The notes beneath the pieces are model-generated. The model saw only the letters and a list, made by a program, of their open reading frames with translations. It searched no databases and was not told the DNA's origin. From Psychromonas arctica DSM 14288 (GTDB taxonomy: Bacteria; Pseudomonadota; Gammaproteobacteria; Enterobacterales; Psychromonadaceae), in NCBI RefSeq assembly GCF_000482725.1, contig NZ_KI519479.1:94331-158330 (forward strand): a DNA stretch of 64,000 nt. Direction: 5' to 3'. Shown in pieces: positions 16,646-25,334 of the stretch. How positions within the stretch are numbered: position 1 is the first letter of the stretch; every line of letters begins with the position of its first letter. A program made the position numbers and the translations under genes.

Positions 16646-17965
16646 ATGATCAAAAAAACGTTACTTTCTCTTAGCATTGTTAGCTTACTTTCTGCTTGTG
16701 GGGGATCTTCATCTGATGATAGTGCTAATAAGGTTAATAAAAGTTCTGGTACAGAATATCGTGTCATTGATGGTTACTTAGCGAATGCAGATGTGTGTGT
16801 CATTAAAACAGATGAAAGTGACTGTAATGAGCTCGGTAAAACGGATAGTAACGGTCTTATTGTTATTCCTGAAAGTTATACTGCAGGGCAGATTGTGGTT
16901 AGCGCAATTGCAGGTCAAACAAGTGATAACGATGGTGTTGGTTTTATTGCTCAAAGTTATCAAATGGTCGCCGATATTTCGGTAGATACGCCTAATGTTA
17001 TTACACCATATACAACTCTAGATGCCTTAGATACTGATAAAACCATGGCTGATATTGCTAATGATTTGGGACTTGATAAAGAACTGATCAGTGGTGATTA
17101 TGTTGCTTCAGCCGCAGCTGAACAGGCACAGGTACATTTATTAGCTCGTGCATTAGTTACCCAACTTAGCAAACAAAAAGAAGACAACGATACCAGTGAA
17201 TTAATTAAACAAGCGACAAAAATTAATGATTATATTAAATTTGATTTAATTAATGAGGGTATGGATTTAGATTTGAATAATATCTTTATTGATAAAGAAG
17301 GTGAGATTAAACATCGACGATTAATAACCTCATTATCAGACTTCCTTGAAGAGGGGGAGTTAACGCAATTTAGCCTTAATAGTAGTTACTTTAATGACGA
17401 AGGTGTAAGAGCTGTTACTTTTTCTAATGGTGAAGCCGATCTTGAAGGTAATATCGCGACTTATACAATAACTGGCAACCAATTGACGACTTCATTTGGT
17501 TCAGAACAAGAGACGGATCAATTTATTTATGTCAGTAATGACTTGTCTTTATCTGTCCCTTTAGCAGATAAAGATCTCACGGTAATGCACAAATCAGAGA
17601 TTGATGAGACTAAATTTTGGACTGAAGACGATTTAATTGGTGAGACATTCTATTTTGTTTTTGATGACTCGGCAGACTCTAAAGTACCTGACCCTTCAAT
17701 GGTCACCGTCAGTTTTTCTGAATCAACTTTGACTATGACTGAAGAAGGTCAAGAAATAACACTAGGCTGGTCTTTGCAAGGCGGAGAATTAACATTCAAA
17801 TTAAGCGCATTAGGTGAAAATGACTTGGTTTATAGCCAGTACCTTTCAGATAATAATATGGTACTTGTTAAAAGTGTTGATGGCCAAGGCCCATTAACAT
17901 TAGTACTTAAAGATGAAAACCTAGCAAGAAACATTATTAGCGAATGGTTATTATTGAATAAATAA
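16646..17965 (+). CDS. Lipoprotein sharing a C-terminal domain with the adjacent kinase
   Basis: The 439-residue precursor has a type II signal peptide with lipobox LLSAC (Cys18) and a Gly/Ser/Asp linker (GGSSSDDS); Gly at +2 favours outer-membrane sorting. An N-terminal domain begins YRVIDGYLANADVCV and has a paired Cys and a beta-rich carboxypeptidase-regulatory-like look. A helical middle follows. Residues 271-439 match the periplasmic end of the split kinase in order and spacing (ITGNQLTTSFG, IYVSNDLSLSVPLADKDL, LKDENLARNIISEW). I do not know a named family for this domain. The pairing suggests the lipoprotein competes with, or binds, the kinase's sensor domain (inference). AAGGA precedes the ATG. 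Confidence 0.85.
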   Translation: MIKKTLLSLSIVSLLSACGGSSSDDSANKVNKSSGTEYRVIDGYLANADVCVIKTDESDCNELGKTDSNGLIVIPESYTAGQIVVSAIAGQTSDNDGVGFIAQSYQMVADISVDTPNVITPYTTLDALDTDKTMADIANDLGLDKELISGDYVASAAAEQAQVHLLARALVTQLSKQKEDNDTSELIKQATKINDYIKFDLINEGMDLDLNNIFIDKEGEIKHRRLITSLSDFLEEGELTQFSLNSSYFNDEGVRAVTFSNGEADLEGNIATYTITGNQLTTSFGSEQETDQFIYVSNDLSLSVPLADKDLTVMHKSEIDETKFWTEDDLIGETFYFVFDDSADSKVPDPSMVTVSFSESTLTMTEEGQEITLGWSLQGGELTFKLSALGENDLVYSQYLSDNNMVLVKSVDGQGPLTLVLKDENLARNIISEWLLLNK

Positions 17966-17989
17966 TAGTATCGATTTATCAAGCTTATC

Positions 17990-18009
17990 TATAAATAAGC
18001 TTATTTATA
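17990..18009. repeat. 20-bp perfect palindrome
   Basis: TATAAATAAGCTTATTTATA lies 25 bp after the lipoprotein stop. It is one of three consecutive inverted repeats before the next gene. Confidence 0.7.
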
Positions 18010-18039
18010 AGGCTCATTAACTAAACAATCACATCCATC

Positions 18040-18074
18040 ATTAGCGACGCTTAATACTAAAGTCAGTCGCTAAT
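18040..18074. repeat. 9-bp inverted repeat with 17-base loop
   Basis: ATTAGCGAC (18040-18048) pairs with GTCGCTAAT (18066-18074), just upstream of the terminator. Confidence 0.6.
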
Positions 18075-18098
18075 GAGCACGACCGTTTTACCCATTTT

Positions 18099-18122
18099 AG
18101 CCACTTTAGAGTGGCTTTTTTT
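18099..18122 (+). terminator. Rho-independent terminator of the kinase-sigma-lipoprotein module
   Basis: AGCCACT pairs with AGTGGCT around a four-base loop and is followed by TTTTTT. It may also serve the convergent transporter gene less efficiently. Confidence 0.9.
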
Positions 18123-18184
18123 CACCTTGAATAAATACAACATCTTTTTTTTATAAGCACTTCTCTCCATCTTCTAACCACTTT

Positions 18185-19606
18185 TTAGCCGAGAATAATA
18201 TCAAGTTGATGTAGTACAAAAAACATTGAAAAGCTGATCATCAAACCACTCAATCCAAGTATTACACCCACTTTTAACATTTGTGAGCTTCTAATGTGCC
18301 CGCTAGCATAAGCAAGTGCGTTTGGGGGCGTACTGACAGGTAATGACATGCCTAGCGAGGCCGCAAAGGTTACTGATAATATAAGGACCATTTGACCGCC
18401 ATAGGGAAGTAATGAGTGCATCGATGCACCTAATGTCGCGACTAAGGGTAATAGCAGGTTAGCGCTGGCTGTATTAGACATAAAGTTTGCCATCAGTAAA
18501 CATAGCATTGAGGCTCCAACAATGAGCACTAATGGATGAAAATGATGAAATGGAATTGCTTCAATGGTCCTAGCTGCCAGTCCGGTTTTGTCTAATGCTA
18601 AACCTAAGGCTATGCCGCCGGAAACAAGCCATAAAACGTCCCAAGAAATATGTTTTAAGTCTTCTTTGCTAATGATATTAAAGATAGAGAAAATAGCGAC
18701 GGGTAACATCGCAACTACGTAAGAACTCATGCCATGCAAGTCTCCCAGTAACCACAATATGATGGTTAATAAAAAGGTGCCATAAACGAGCCAAGCTTTT
18801 GGTGTTTTTAAAAATGTACCTTCGATGTCTAGTTTTATGGCATTAACGGAAGCTGGAAATAGATGGTTTAGTAATAGCCAAGCGAGTAATAACATCACAG
18901 CAACAAAAGGTACGCCCATTGCCATCCATTCCGCAAAGCTAATGCTGTTTTCGTTGACTAAATATTTTAGGGCGACGGCATTAGGTGGTGTACCAATTGG
19001 AGTTGCAATACCACCAATATTGGCCGCAACGGGGACCGATAATGCAAAGGCAACTTTACCGCTATCTTTATCACCAAACAGTGCAAGTACTGGCGTTAGA
19101 ATAGATAACATCATAGCGGTGGTTGCTGTATTACTCATAAACATCGAAAACACAGCTGTGATGAGCATGATACCTAACATGACATATTTTGGCTGGTGGC
19201 CAAAAGGACGTAACAGTACACGGGCTAAATTAATATCCAGACGATATTTTGTCGAGGCAATAGCTAAGAAAAAACCACCTAGAAATAGCATAATAATCGG
19301 TGATGCGAAGGTGGCCATAATGTCACTTTGGCTAAGCAAATGCCCTTGCAATTGCGGTGTGCCATTAGTGGCAAACCATAATCCGTGATCGGAAATAAGC
19401 AGCAGCTCTAATACAATAATTAACACGGAAGTGGCGTAAATCGGGATCGGCTCCATGACCCAGCACAAAGCAGCCATAACAAAAATAGCCATGACGCGTT
19501 GCTCTACTAATGTTAAACCTGCTAGTCCAAAGCTATCTGCGGGTAATAAAATAATAATTAAGGGGAATAAAATAGGCAGAATGTACTTCAAGTTTTTTTT
19601 TATCAT
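18185..19606 (-). CDS. DASS-family sodium/anion (dicarboxylate-type) symporter
   Basis: This 473-residue protein has roughly 11-12 membrane segments. It carries the two hallmark substrate-binding motifs of the SLC13/DASS family: SNTATTAMML near residues 156-165 and a TPIGTPPNAVAL motif near 204, with matching SNTASANLLL and STPPNALAYA in the second half. These carriers import di- or tricarboxylates, or sulfate, with sodium. The substrate cannot be fixed from sequence. GGGAGG before ATG supports the start. It is convergent with the lipoprotein gene and stands alone. Confidence 0.92.
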   Translation of the reverse strand: MIKKNLKYILPILFPLIIILLPADSFGLAGLTLVEQRVMAIFVMAALCWVMEPIPIYATSVLIIVLELLLISDHGLWFATNGTPQLQGHLLSQSDIMATFASPIIMLFLGGFFLAIASTKYRLDINLARVLLRPFGHQPKYVMLGIMLITAVFSMFMSNTATTAMMLSILTPVLALFGDKDSGKVAFALSVPVAANIGGIATPIGTPPNAVALKYLVNENSISFAEWMAMGVPFVAVMLLLAWLLLNHLFPASVNAIKLDIEGTFLKTPKAWLVYGTFLLTIILWLLGDLHGMSSYVVAMLPVAIFSIFNIISKEDLKHISWDVLWLVSGGIALGLALDKTGLAARTIEAIPFHHFHPLVLIVGASMLCLLMANFMSNTASANLLLPLVATLGASMHSLLPYGGQMVLILSVTFAASLGMSLPVSTPPNALAYASGHIRSSQMLKVGVILGLSGLMISFSMFFVLHQLDIILG

Positions 19607-19756
19607 TTAATATGCCTCCCACAAAGCGATCTAATTTAAGTTGATGTTAGCTGTTGAAGTAATTCTATCTGTATCTCCGCGTTATTTTATTATTTGCCAT
19701 TATTACGAATTCGTTATTATCAAAAAATTAATGCCGTAAAATAAATGCTGTAAAAT

Positions 19757-20233
19757 TTATGATTTAAGTAATCGATACAGAGTCGGGGCATCGAGTTTCT
19801 TTATAAAAGGTTCATATTCAATCCCTTTTTCAAGGATGAATTGAGTCAATAACTCCTTCACCATTTGGATTAACTGGTCAGAGTCCCAGGCTTTGGCTAA
19901 GAAGCCATCAACCTTGGCGCTGTTAATCGCTTTGATCGTGTCTGCTTGTGTGGCATGGCCGGTTAGGAGGATTTTTTTAGTGCCAATGAAGCGGCTGTCG
20001 ATTGCGACTTCTGTTAATAATGCAACGCCTGATTTAACGGGTAAAAAATGCCCCGAAATAATTAAAGCGACATATTCTTGTTGAGCATCGAAGGTTTCTA
20101 ATAACTGCTCACATTGCTCCGCAGATTGGCATTCTTCAATAGTGAACATTTCACTAAAAAAGCTAAGGTCTCGATTGACAGCTTCTAGGATTTCGCGATC
20201 ATCATCAACGCAAATAATATTAATTTTTTCCAT
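19757..20233 (-). CDS. Response-regulator receiver protein lacking the phospho-acceptor Asp
   Basis: The 158-residue protein is one receiver fold with a short helical tail. The acidic pocket CVDDDRE, the Thr of LLTGHA and the Lys of GFLAKAWD are kept. The strand that normally ends in Asp reads LIISGHFLPVKSG, so residue 61 is Gly (codon at 20051-20053) where relatives have Asp. It therefore cannot be phosphorylated in the usual way and may signal by binding, or be decaying. A strong GGAGG ribosome site suggests it is still made. No kinase gene is adjacent. Confidence 0.85.
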   Translation of the reverse strand: MEKINIICVDDDREILEAVNRDLSFFSEMFTIEECQSAEQCEQLLETFDAQQEYVALIISGHFLPVKSGVALLTEVAIDSRFIGTKKILLTGHATQADTIKAINSAKVDGFLAKAWDSDQLIQMVKELLTQFILEKGIEYEPFIKKLDAPTLYRLLKS

Positions 20234-20669
20234 TTTAATTCCTCCTACACAGTCATCAATAAAAGTAACTATCTTTATGAAAATAAATAGTAATTAGCTC
20301 CAATAAGAAAGTAATTTGCTGCAGTAAAATATCTTCAATAGTAAGGTGATTAGCGCTAACAAAGCGATGTTCACCTCTAAGCATTAATAAAGGTATAGCA
20401 TAGGCTCAACAGTCGAAATAGGTGGTTAGATCAAGTAAAGATAGGATAGCTATATCTTTTAGTTGAGTTTGATAAGGCCGTCTTTAAAAGGTGTTTTAGC
20501 ATTTTTATTGCAGGTTTGATTATTTGTGTCTAAATCCATATTTAATTCATATTTGAAGGCTATTTATTTGCTATATTATACCCATGTTAATAGTGCGTGA
20601 ATTGCGCCGTGTTAAGTCGCTATTTTAGTCGCTATTTTAGTCGCTATTTAAGTTTTAGGGGGCGGGGTT
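20234..20669. other. Divergent promoter region with a 12-bp tandem repeat
   Basis: This gap separates the receiver gene and the ferric-reductase-like gene and should hold both promoters. At 20615-20650 AGTCGCTATTTT occurs three times (the third ends in A), about 20 bp upstream of the ferric-reductase-like start. No ORF was seen. Confidence 0.55.
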
Positions 20670-22004
20670 ATGCGTAGAATAAAATGGTTTATGCCGGTAT
20701 TTTTTGGTTTATTGACCCTGTTATGGGTATTAGCCGAAAATCTTCAATTACTTCCTTGGTCTTACTTTCCCATTCGTAAGGTACTGATGCAATACAGTGG
20801 CATATTAGCAATGGCGACGATGAGTATTATTATGCTGCTAGCACTGCGTTTAAAGCCCTTAGAAAAATTATTAAATGGTTTAGATAAATCATATCGTTTA
20901 CATAAATGGCTAGGCATTAGTAGCTTGGTGTTTATTCTTATCCATTGGTTTTGGACTAAAGGTTCAAAATATTTGGTCAACTGGGGGCTATTAGATAAAC
21001 CCGGTGGAAAAGGGCGAATGTTGTCATCCATTGACGCATCTTCATTTGAAGGGCTATTACATAGCTTACGTCATTCCGCTGAATCGGTAGGTGAGTGGGG
21101 TTTTTATGTGCTGCTACTATTGATTGCTATCGCCTTAGTCAAAAAGATCAGTTACCCGATATTTTTGACAACACATAAGCTAATGTCCGTTGTTTATCTG
21201 TTGTTTGTATTTCATAGTTTAGTGTTATTGAAGTTTAGTTATTGGCAGCAACCCATTGGTTGGTTTGTTGCAGTATTAATCATTATCGGTTGTTGGGCTT
21301 CAATACAAAGCTTGCTAGGTAATATTGGACAAAATAATAAAATACAGGGCTATGTTGAAAGCTTTCATTTTTATAAAAGTAATCATGTATTAAATCTCAG
21401 CGTGGGGACTTCAAAGCAATGGCCTGGACATGAATGTGGGCAGTTTGCTTTTGTTACCTTTTTGGGACAAGAGCCACATCCATTTACTATTGCTAGTATG
21501 CCAAACTCATCGGGGTCTGTTCGTTTTCATATTAAAGCGATTGGCGATTTTACGGATCGACTTAATGCCAGTATTAAAGTGGGCGATCCCGTCACATTAG
21601 AAGGCCCTTACGGATGTTTTAATTTTAAATCTAAAACCGATCATCAAATATGGGTTGCGGGGGGGATTGGTATTGCTGCCTTTACAGCGCGAATGGAAGC
21701 GTTGGTGAATGCACATCAAACTTGTTCTGTGGATCTGTTTTATTGCACGCAAAGCCCTGATCCTATTTTTATTCAATACATTAGCTCATTAGCCAAACAA
21801 GCTAATGTTAAATTACACTTATGGGATGTGAATAAGCAGGGATTTTTAAATGCCAAACAGATCACTGAAAAGGCAATGAATTGGGCAGGTTCAGATGTGT
21901 GGTTTTGTGGACCTCAATCTTTCTCTAGTGCATTACAGCATGCATTTGATGAGCTTGGATTAGACAAAAGTAAATTCCATTATGAGTTGTTTCAAATGCG
22001 TTAG
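20670..22004 (+). CDS. Ferric-reductase-like transmembrane flavoprotein
   Basis: The 444-residue protein has about six membrane helices with paired His for haem (YRLHKWLG, LIHWF, FHSLVLL), forming a ferric-reductase domain. A cytoplasmic ferredoxin-NADP reductase-type module follows: FAD-binding HPFTIASMPNS near residue 268, and the NAD(P)-binding GGIGIAAFTARM near 328. It resembles the NADPH oxidase/FRE superfamily and should move electrons from NAD(P)H through FAD and haem across the membrane to ferric iron or another acceptor. The ribosome site GGGGGCGGGG is unusually G-rich. It stands alone; no iron-transport genes adjoin it. Confidence 0.88.
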   Translation: MRRIKWFMPVFFGLLTLLWVLAENLQLLPWSYFPIRKVLMQYSGILAMATMSIIMLLALRLKPLEKLLNGLDKSYRLHKWLGISSLVFILIHWFWTKGSKYLVNWGLLDKPGGKGRMLSSIDASSFEGLLHSLRHSAESVGEWGFYVLLLLIAIALVKKISYPIFLTTHKLMSVVYLLFVFHSLVLLKFSYWQQPIGWFVAVLIIIGCWASIQSLLGNIGQNNKIQGYVESFHFYKSNHVLNLSVGTSKQWPGHECGQFAFVTFLGQEPHPFTIASMPNSSGSVRFHIKAIGDFTDRLNASIKVGDPVTLEGPYGCFNFKSKTDHQIWVAGGIGIAAFTARMEALVNAHQTCSVDLFYCTQSPDPIFIQYISSLAKQANVKLHLWDVNKQGFLNAKQITEKAMNWAGSDVWFCGPQSFSSALQHAFDELGLDKSKFHYELFQMR

Positions 22005-22366
22005 TGGTTAATTATTTTAATTTGTAATGTTATAACGCCATGCTTTCATTAGTATATGAATAATCATTCACCTTAACTATCGATAACTATCGATAACTAT
22101 CCATGAAGCAAAATCGATGCCTCAAAAAAGGCATTGGCTTGATTACTATCGTGCGGTCAACGCGACAAACATGAGCTGGGCACTACAAACATTCGCTAAG
22201 CACAATTCAGTTTGCAATAGACTATTTGCTTGCTCATAAAAAACCTATTCATTCTGAGGGTTATATAAATTATTAAATACAAAAGTATGATGCATAGCAT
22301 TATTTTTTATCATTTTTAGGGCTAGGATGAAGTTCAAATCAACCGTGTCTATTAAAGAGATTTATT
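22005..22366. other. Non-coding spacer with 10-bp tandem repeat
   Basis: AACTATCGAT is repeated at 22075-22094 with a partial third copy to 22100. Around 22117-22136 ATGCC/GGCAT can form a small hairpin. A 40-codon frame at 22117-22239 has no ribosome site and was not called. Confidence 0.5.
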
Positions 22367-22717
22367 ATGAAACAACCGAATGCTTTTCAACCTTTTTTAT
22401 TTTCAAGTTTCCAAAAAATTCATAGTTTGACCTTGGGGGACTTAAAATGGAAAGCATTTGAGTCGCATGATTTTTTAGGTGATAGCGATGACTGGGGTAT
22501 GGTCGTAGAAAATATGCTAACCGAGAAAAACCCCGATCTTTTAGCAAAATTAACATTGTGTAGCGACCATGATATGTTTTGTATTCGCAGCCAAGATAGA
22601 GATGCACTGCATGACGTAGCAGAAATGGTGTTTGAGTTTTATGACGATGATACACGTTTAGATGCTTTTATTGAACGTTATGCGCAGTATGACTTTGTAC
22701 CTAACGCATCCGTTTAA
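22367..22717 (+). CDS. Imm51-like small protein
   Basis: This 116-residue acidic cytoplasmic protein has the layout I associate with the Imm51 immunity family: a DDWGMVVENML helix, a KLTLCSDHDMFCIRSQD strand pair and a terminal helix with DDTRLDAFIERY. Members are immunity proteins in polymorphic toxin loci, but many bacteria carry orphans like this one, with no toxin gene nearby. The assignment rests on pattern recognition and is moderate. A weak AGAGA site precedes ATG. Confidence 0.65.
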   Translation: MKQPNAFQPFLFSSFQKIHSLTLGDLKWKAFESHDFLGDSDDWGMVVENMLTEKNPDLLAKLTLCSDHDMFCIRSQDRDALHDVAEMVFEFYDDDTRLDAFIERYAQYDFVPNASV

Positions 22718-22759
22718 AGATCCTGTAAACAATATCTTTGGTTATCTAGATAGAATATT

Positions 22760-22798
22760 GAGTAAACAGCGAATCATTATTCGTTCACTGTTTTACTC
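22760..22798 (+). terminator. Probable terminator after Imm51-like gene
   Basis: GAGTAAACAG (22760-22769) pairs with CTGTTTTACTC (one bulge) and is followed by a pyrimidine-rich run ending in TTTTT. The remaining 290 bp to the next gene show nothing else. Confidence 0.65.
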
Positions 22799-23092
22799 AC
22801 CTTCCTTTTTATTCTTATTCACAATAATTTTTAGCCACCTGCTAGTCAACTAAGCCTTCTGCTATGTATTCAGCTATGTATTCAGTTTTCTATGTAGCAA
22901 TATAACGATGATATATTTAACTACGATTCAGCAAGCCACTTCCTGCGAATTGTTATTGGACGCCTTTTAATGTTATTTTTACTTATTGTAAAGTGATGTA
23001 AGGTAGGGCGCTATAAGGTAAGTAGTTGTAAGCTAGGTAGTTATAAAAAGGTGAGTATCTAATTATTTTTATAAAGTAATCATGAGGGTGTT

Positions 23093-23713
23093 ATGGATTT
23101 AGTGATTTTTGATTGTGATGGAACATTGGTCGACAGTGAGTTTCTCTGTAATCTAGCAATGCAACAACAGTTGGCAGAATTGGGTATTGAGGCAAGTGCT
23201 GAGCAGCTTGTTGCTGAGTATCGAGGCGTGAAGCTTAATGTGATAATGTCGAGCTTAGAAACTGTCTTTTCAATCAATTTCCCTGGCAATTTCGAAGTTG
23301 AGTATAGGAAAAAAGTGGCCCAACTTTTTGACCTTCACTTAACCCCCAATCAAGGTGTTATTGAGTTAATTGAATCGCTGACTATTCCCTATTGCATTGC
23401 ATCATCAGCCCCACGAATGAAGATAGAACAGGCACTACGGGTGACAGGGTTGGATAAGTATTTTAAAGGTAAAATATTCAGCGCCTATGAAGTCGGCTCT
23501 TGGAAGCCTGACCCTGGTTTATTTTTACATGCAGCAGAAACCATGCAGGTCGATCCCGCTAATTGTTATGTGATTGAAGATAGTTTAGTAGGTTTACAGG
23601 CTGCGAATGCAGCGCAGATGAAAAGTGTTTATTACGCGCCTAATGAGGTAGAGCAAAGTCCGCTTGCGATGTTGCAAATACAGCATATGTCAGAATTGAT
23701 TGGCAAACTTTAA
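23093..23713 (+). CDS. HAD-superfamily phosphatase (beta-phosphoglucomutase-like, YieH-like)
   Basis: The 206-residue protein has all HAD motifs: DCDGTLVDS (Asp8 nucleophile, Asp10 acid/base), CIASSAP (motif II Ser), Lys in GSWKPDPGLF and the acidic pair IEDSLVGL. The helical cap inserted after motif I makes it subclass IA. It resembles E. coli YieH, reported as a 6-phosphogluconate phosphatase; its convergent neighbours gnd-pgl-zwf handle exactly that metabolite, which supports the idea without proving it. GAGGGTG precedes ATG. Confidence 0.85.
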   Translation: MDLVIFDCDGTLVDSEFLCNLAMQQQLAELGIEASAEQLVAEYRGVKLNVIMSSLETVFSINFPGNFEVEYRKKVAQLFDLHLTPNQGVIELIESLTIPYCIASSAPRMKIEQALRVTGLDKYFKGKIFSAYEVGSWKPDPGLFLHAAETMQVDPANCYVIEDSLVGLQAANAAQMKSVYYAPNEVEQSPLAMLQIQHMSELIGKL

Positions 23714-23735
23714 GTTTGATAGATGTACAAGAAAT

Positions 23736-23776
23736 AAGGCGTTAAACCATTGTAATACTCAATGATTTAACGCCTT
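23736..23776. terminator. Terminator between convergent HAD and gnd genes
   Basis: AAGGCGTTAAA (23736-23746) pairs perfectly with TTTAACGCCTT (23766-23776), with a smaller ATTG/CAAT stem inside. Confidence 0.8.
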
Positions 23777-23797
23777 TGCTTATGGCGTTGCTATCTT

Positions 23798-23843
23798 AAA
23801 CATAGCTACTATATAAATAGCTACTATATAAATAGCTATGTTT
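23798..23843. repeat. 15-bp tandem repeat inside an 11-bp inverted repeat
   Basis: TAGCTACTATATAAA occurs twice (23803-23817, 23818-23832). The block is framed by AAACATAGCTA and its exact inverse TAGCTATGTTT at 23833-23843. It lies just past the gnd stop and may serve as its termination structure. Confidence 0.75.
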
Positions 23844-23882
23844 ATAAATAGTTACCTTAAGCTTGAGTGCGGTTAAGATTAT

Positions 23883-25334
23883 TTAAGCATCATAGGTGGT
23901 GGAGGAAATATTGCCCCCGTGTCCTGTCCAGTTGTTATGGAAGAACTCACCAGCAGGTTTATCTATTCGCTCAAAGGTATGTGCGCCGAAGTAATCCCGT
24001 TGTGCTTGGATCATATTTGCTGGCAATTGCGCCGTTGTGTAACCGTCTAAAAAGGTGAGTGCAGAGGTCATACATGGCATTGGTAAGCCAATTTGCAGTG
24101 AACTAGATGCAACGTCTCTCCATGCTGGTAAACAACGTTCTAGGATATCTTTAAAATAAGGGTCTAAGCCCAGGAAGTTAAGTTCAGGTTGTGTCGCAAA
24201 AGCGTCACGAATATTACCCAAAAATGCACTACGTATAATACAACCACCGCGCCACATTAATGCCACGTTACCGTAATTTAGCTCCCAATTGTTTTCGTCC
24301 GATGCTTGTCTCATCAGCATAAAACCCTGTGCATAGGAGATGATTTTACTCGCTAATAGGGCATCACGTAAGGCATTAACCCATTTTGCTTTATCTTCTT
24401 TGATAGGCGAAATAGATTTGTTAAATAGGCTACTCGCCTCTACACGTTGTTGTTTAATAGAAGATAAGTAACGTGCAAAAACAGATTCAGTAATTAAGGT
24501 TAAAGGAATGCCAAGGTCAAGGGCATTAATCCCTGTCCATTTACCGGTGCCTTTTTGCCCTGCGGTATCCATGATTTTTTCAACCAGTGGTTCGCCATCA
24601 GTGTCTTTAAAGGCCAGAATTTGTATGGTTATTTCTACTAAATAACTATTTAATTCTGTCTCATTCCATTCACGGAAGGTGGCTTCCATCTCTTCATGTG
24701 ACATCAATAATGCTTCTTTCATAAAGTGATAAGCTTCACTAATTAACTGCATATCACCGTATTCAATACCATTATGGATCATTTTTACAAAATGGCCTGA
24801 GCCAGCATTACCCACCCAATCACAACAAGGTTCACCTTGATCCGTTTTTGCAGAAATACCTTGGAAGATAGGTTTGATATGCGGCCACGCTTTAATGTCG
24901 CCACCTGGCATAATAGAAGGGCCAAAGCGCGCACCTTCCTCACCACCAGAAACACCTGCACCTACAAAGTGAAGGCCTAACTCGCTTAGTTTTTGAACAC
25001 GACGGTTGCTATCGACATAGTTAGAATTACCGCCATCAATGATAATATCTCCTTTATCTAAGAGTGGCAGTAGGGCATCTATAAAATGATCAACAACGTC
25101 ACCAGCGCGCACCATTAACATTATCTTACGCGGTGCTGCTAATAAGCTCACCATCTCCTCTAAGGAATGCGCGCCAACAATATTGGTATCTTTTGCTGTT
25201 GATGCTAAAAATTGGTCAACTTTTGACACGGTACGATTATAAGCAACCACTTTAAAACCATGGTCGTTCATATTTAAAATTAGGTTTTGCCCCATCACGG
25301 CTAGGCCTATGACTGCGATATCAGCATTCATCAT
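23883..25334 (-). CDS. gnd: 6-phosphogluconate dehydrogenase, decarboxylating
   Basis: This 483-residue enzyme converts 6-phosphogluconate and NADP+ to ribulose 5-phosphate, CO2 and NADPH. The Rossmann motif VIGLAVMGQNL opens it, the active-site segment GAGVSGGEEGARFGPSIMPG lies near residue 130, and the catalytic HNGIEYGDMQ near 190. Length matches the long dimeric (E. coli-type, about 470) class. It is the last gene of the zwf-pgl-gnd operon and overlaps pgl by 14 bp. Confidence 0.97.
   Translation of the reverse strand: MMNADIAVIGLAVMGQNLILNMNDHGFKVVAYNRTVSKVDQFLASTAKDTNIVGAHSLEEMVSLLAAPRKIMLMVRAGDVVDHFIDALLPLLDKGDIIIDGGNSNYVDSNRRVQKLSELGLHFVGAGVSGGEEGARFGPSIMPGGDIKAWPHIKPIFQGISAKTDQGEPCCDWVGNAGSGHFVKMIHNGIEYGDMQLISEAYHFMKEALLMSHEEMEATFREWNETELNSYLVEITIQILAFKDTDGEPLVEKIMDTAGQKGTGKWTGINALDLGIPLTLITESVFARYLSSIKQQRVEASSLFNKSISPIKEDKAKWVNALRDALLASKIISYAQGFMLMRQASDENNWELNYGNVALMWRGGCIIRSAFLGNIRDAFATQPELNFLGLDPYFKDILERCLPAWRDVASSSLQIGLPMPCMTSALTFLDGYTTAQLPANMIQAQRDYFGAHTFERIDKPAGEFFHNNWTGHGGNISSTTYDA

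Noticed and set aside
22117-22239. 40-codon frame starting MPQKRHWLDYY
   Set aside because: No ribosome site, no recognised similarity; could be a gene remnant but I cannot support it.
22662-22853. 63-codon frame overlapping the Imm51-like gene and its terminator
   Set aside because: It runs through the terminator hairpin in another frame, so it is a shadow.
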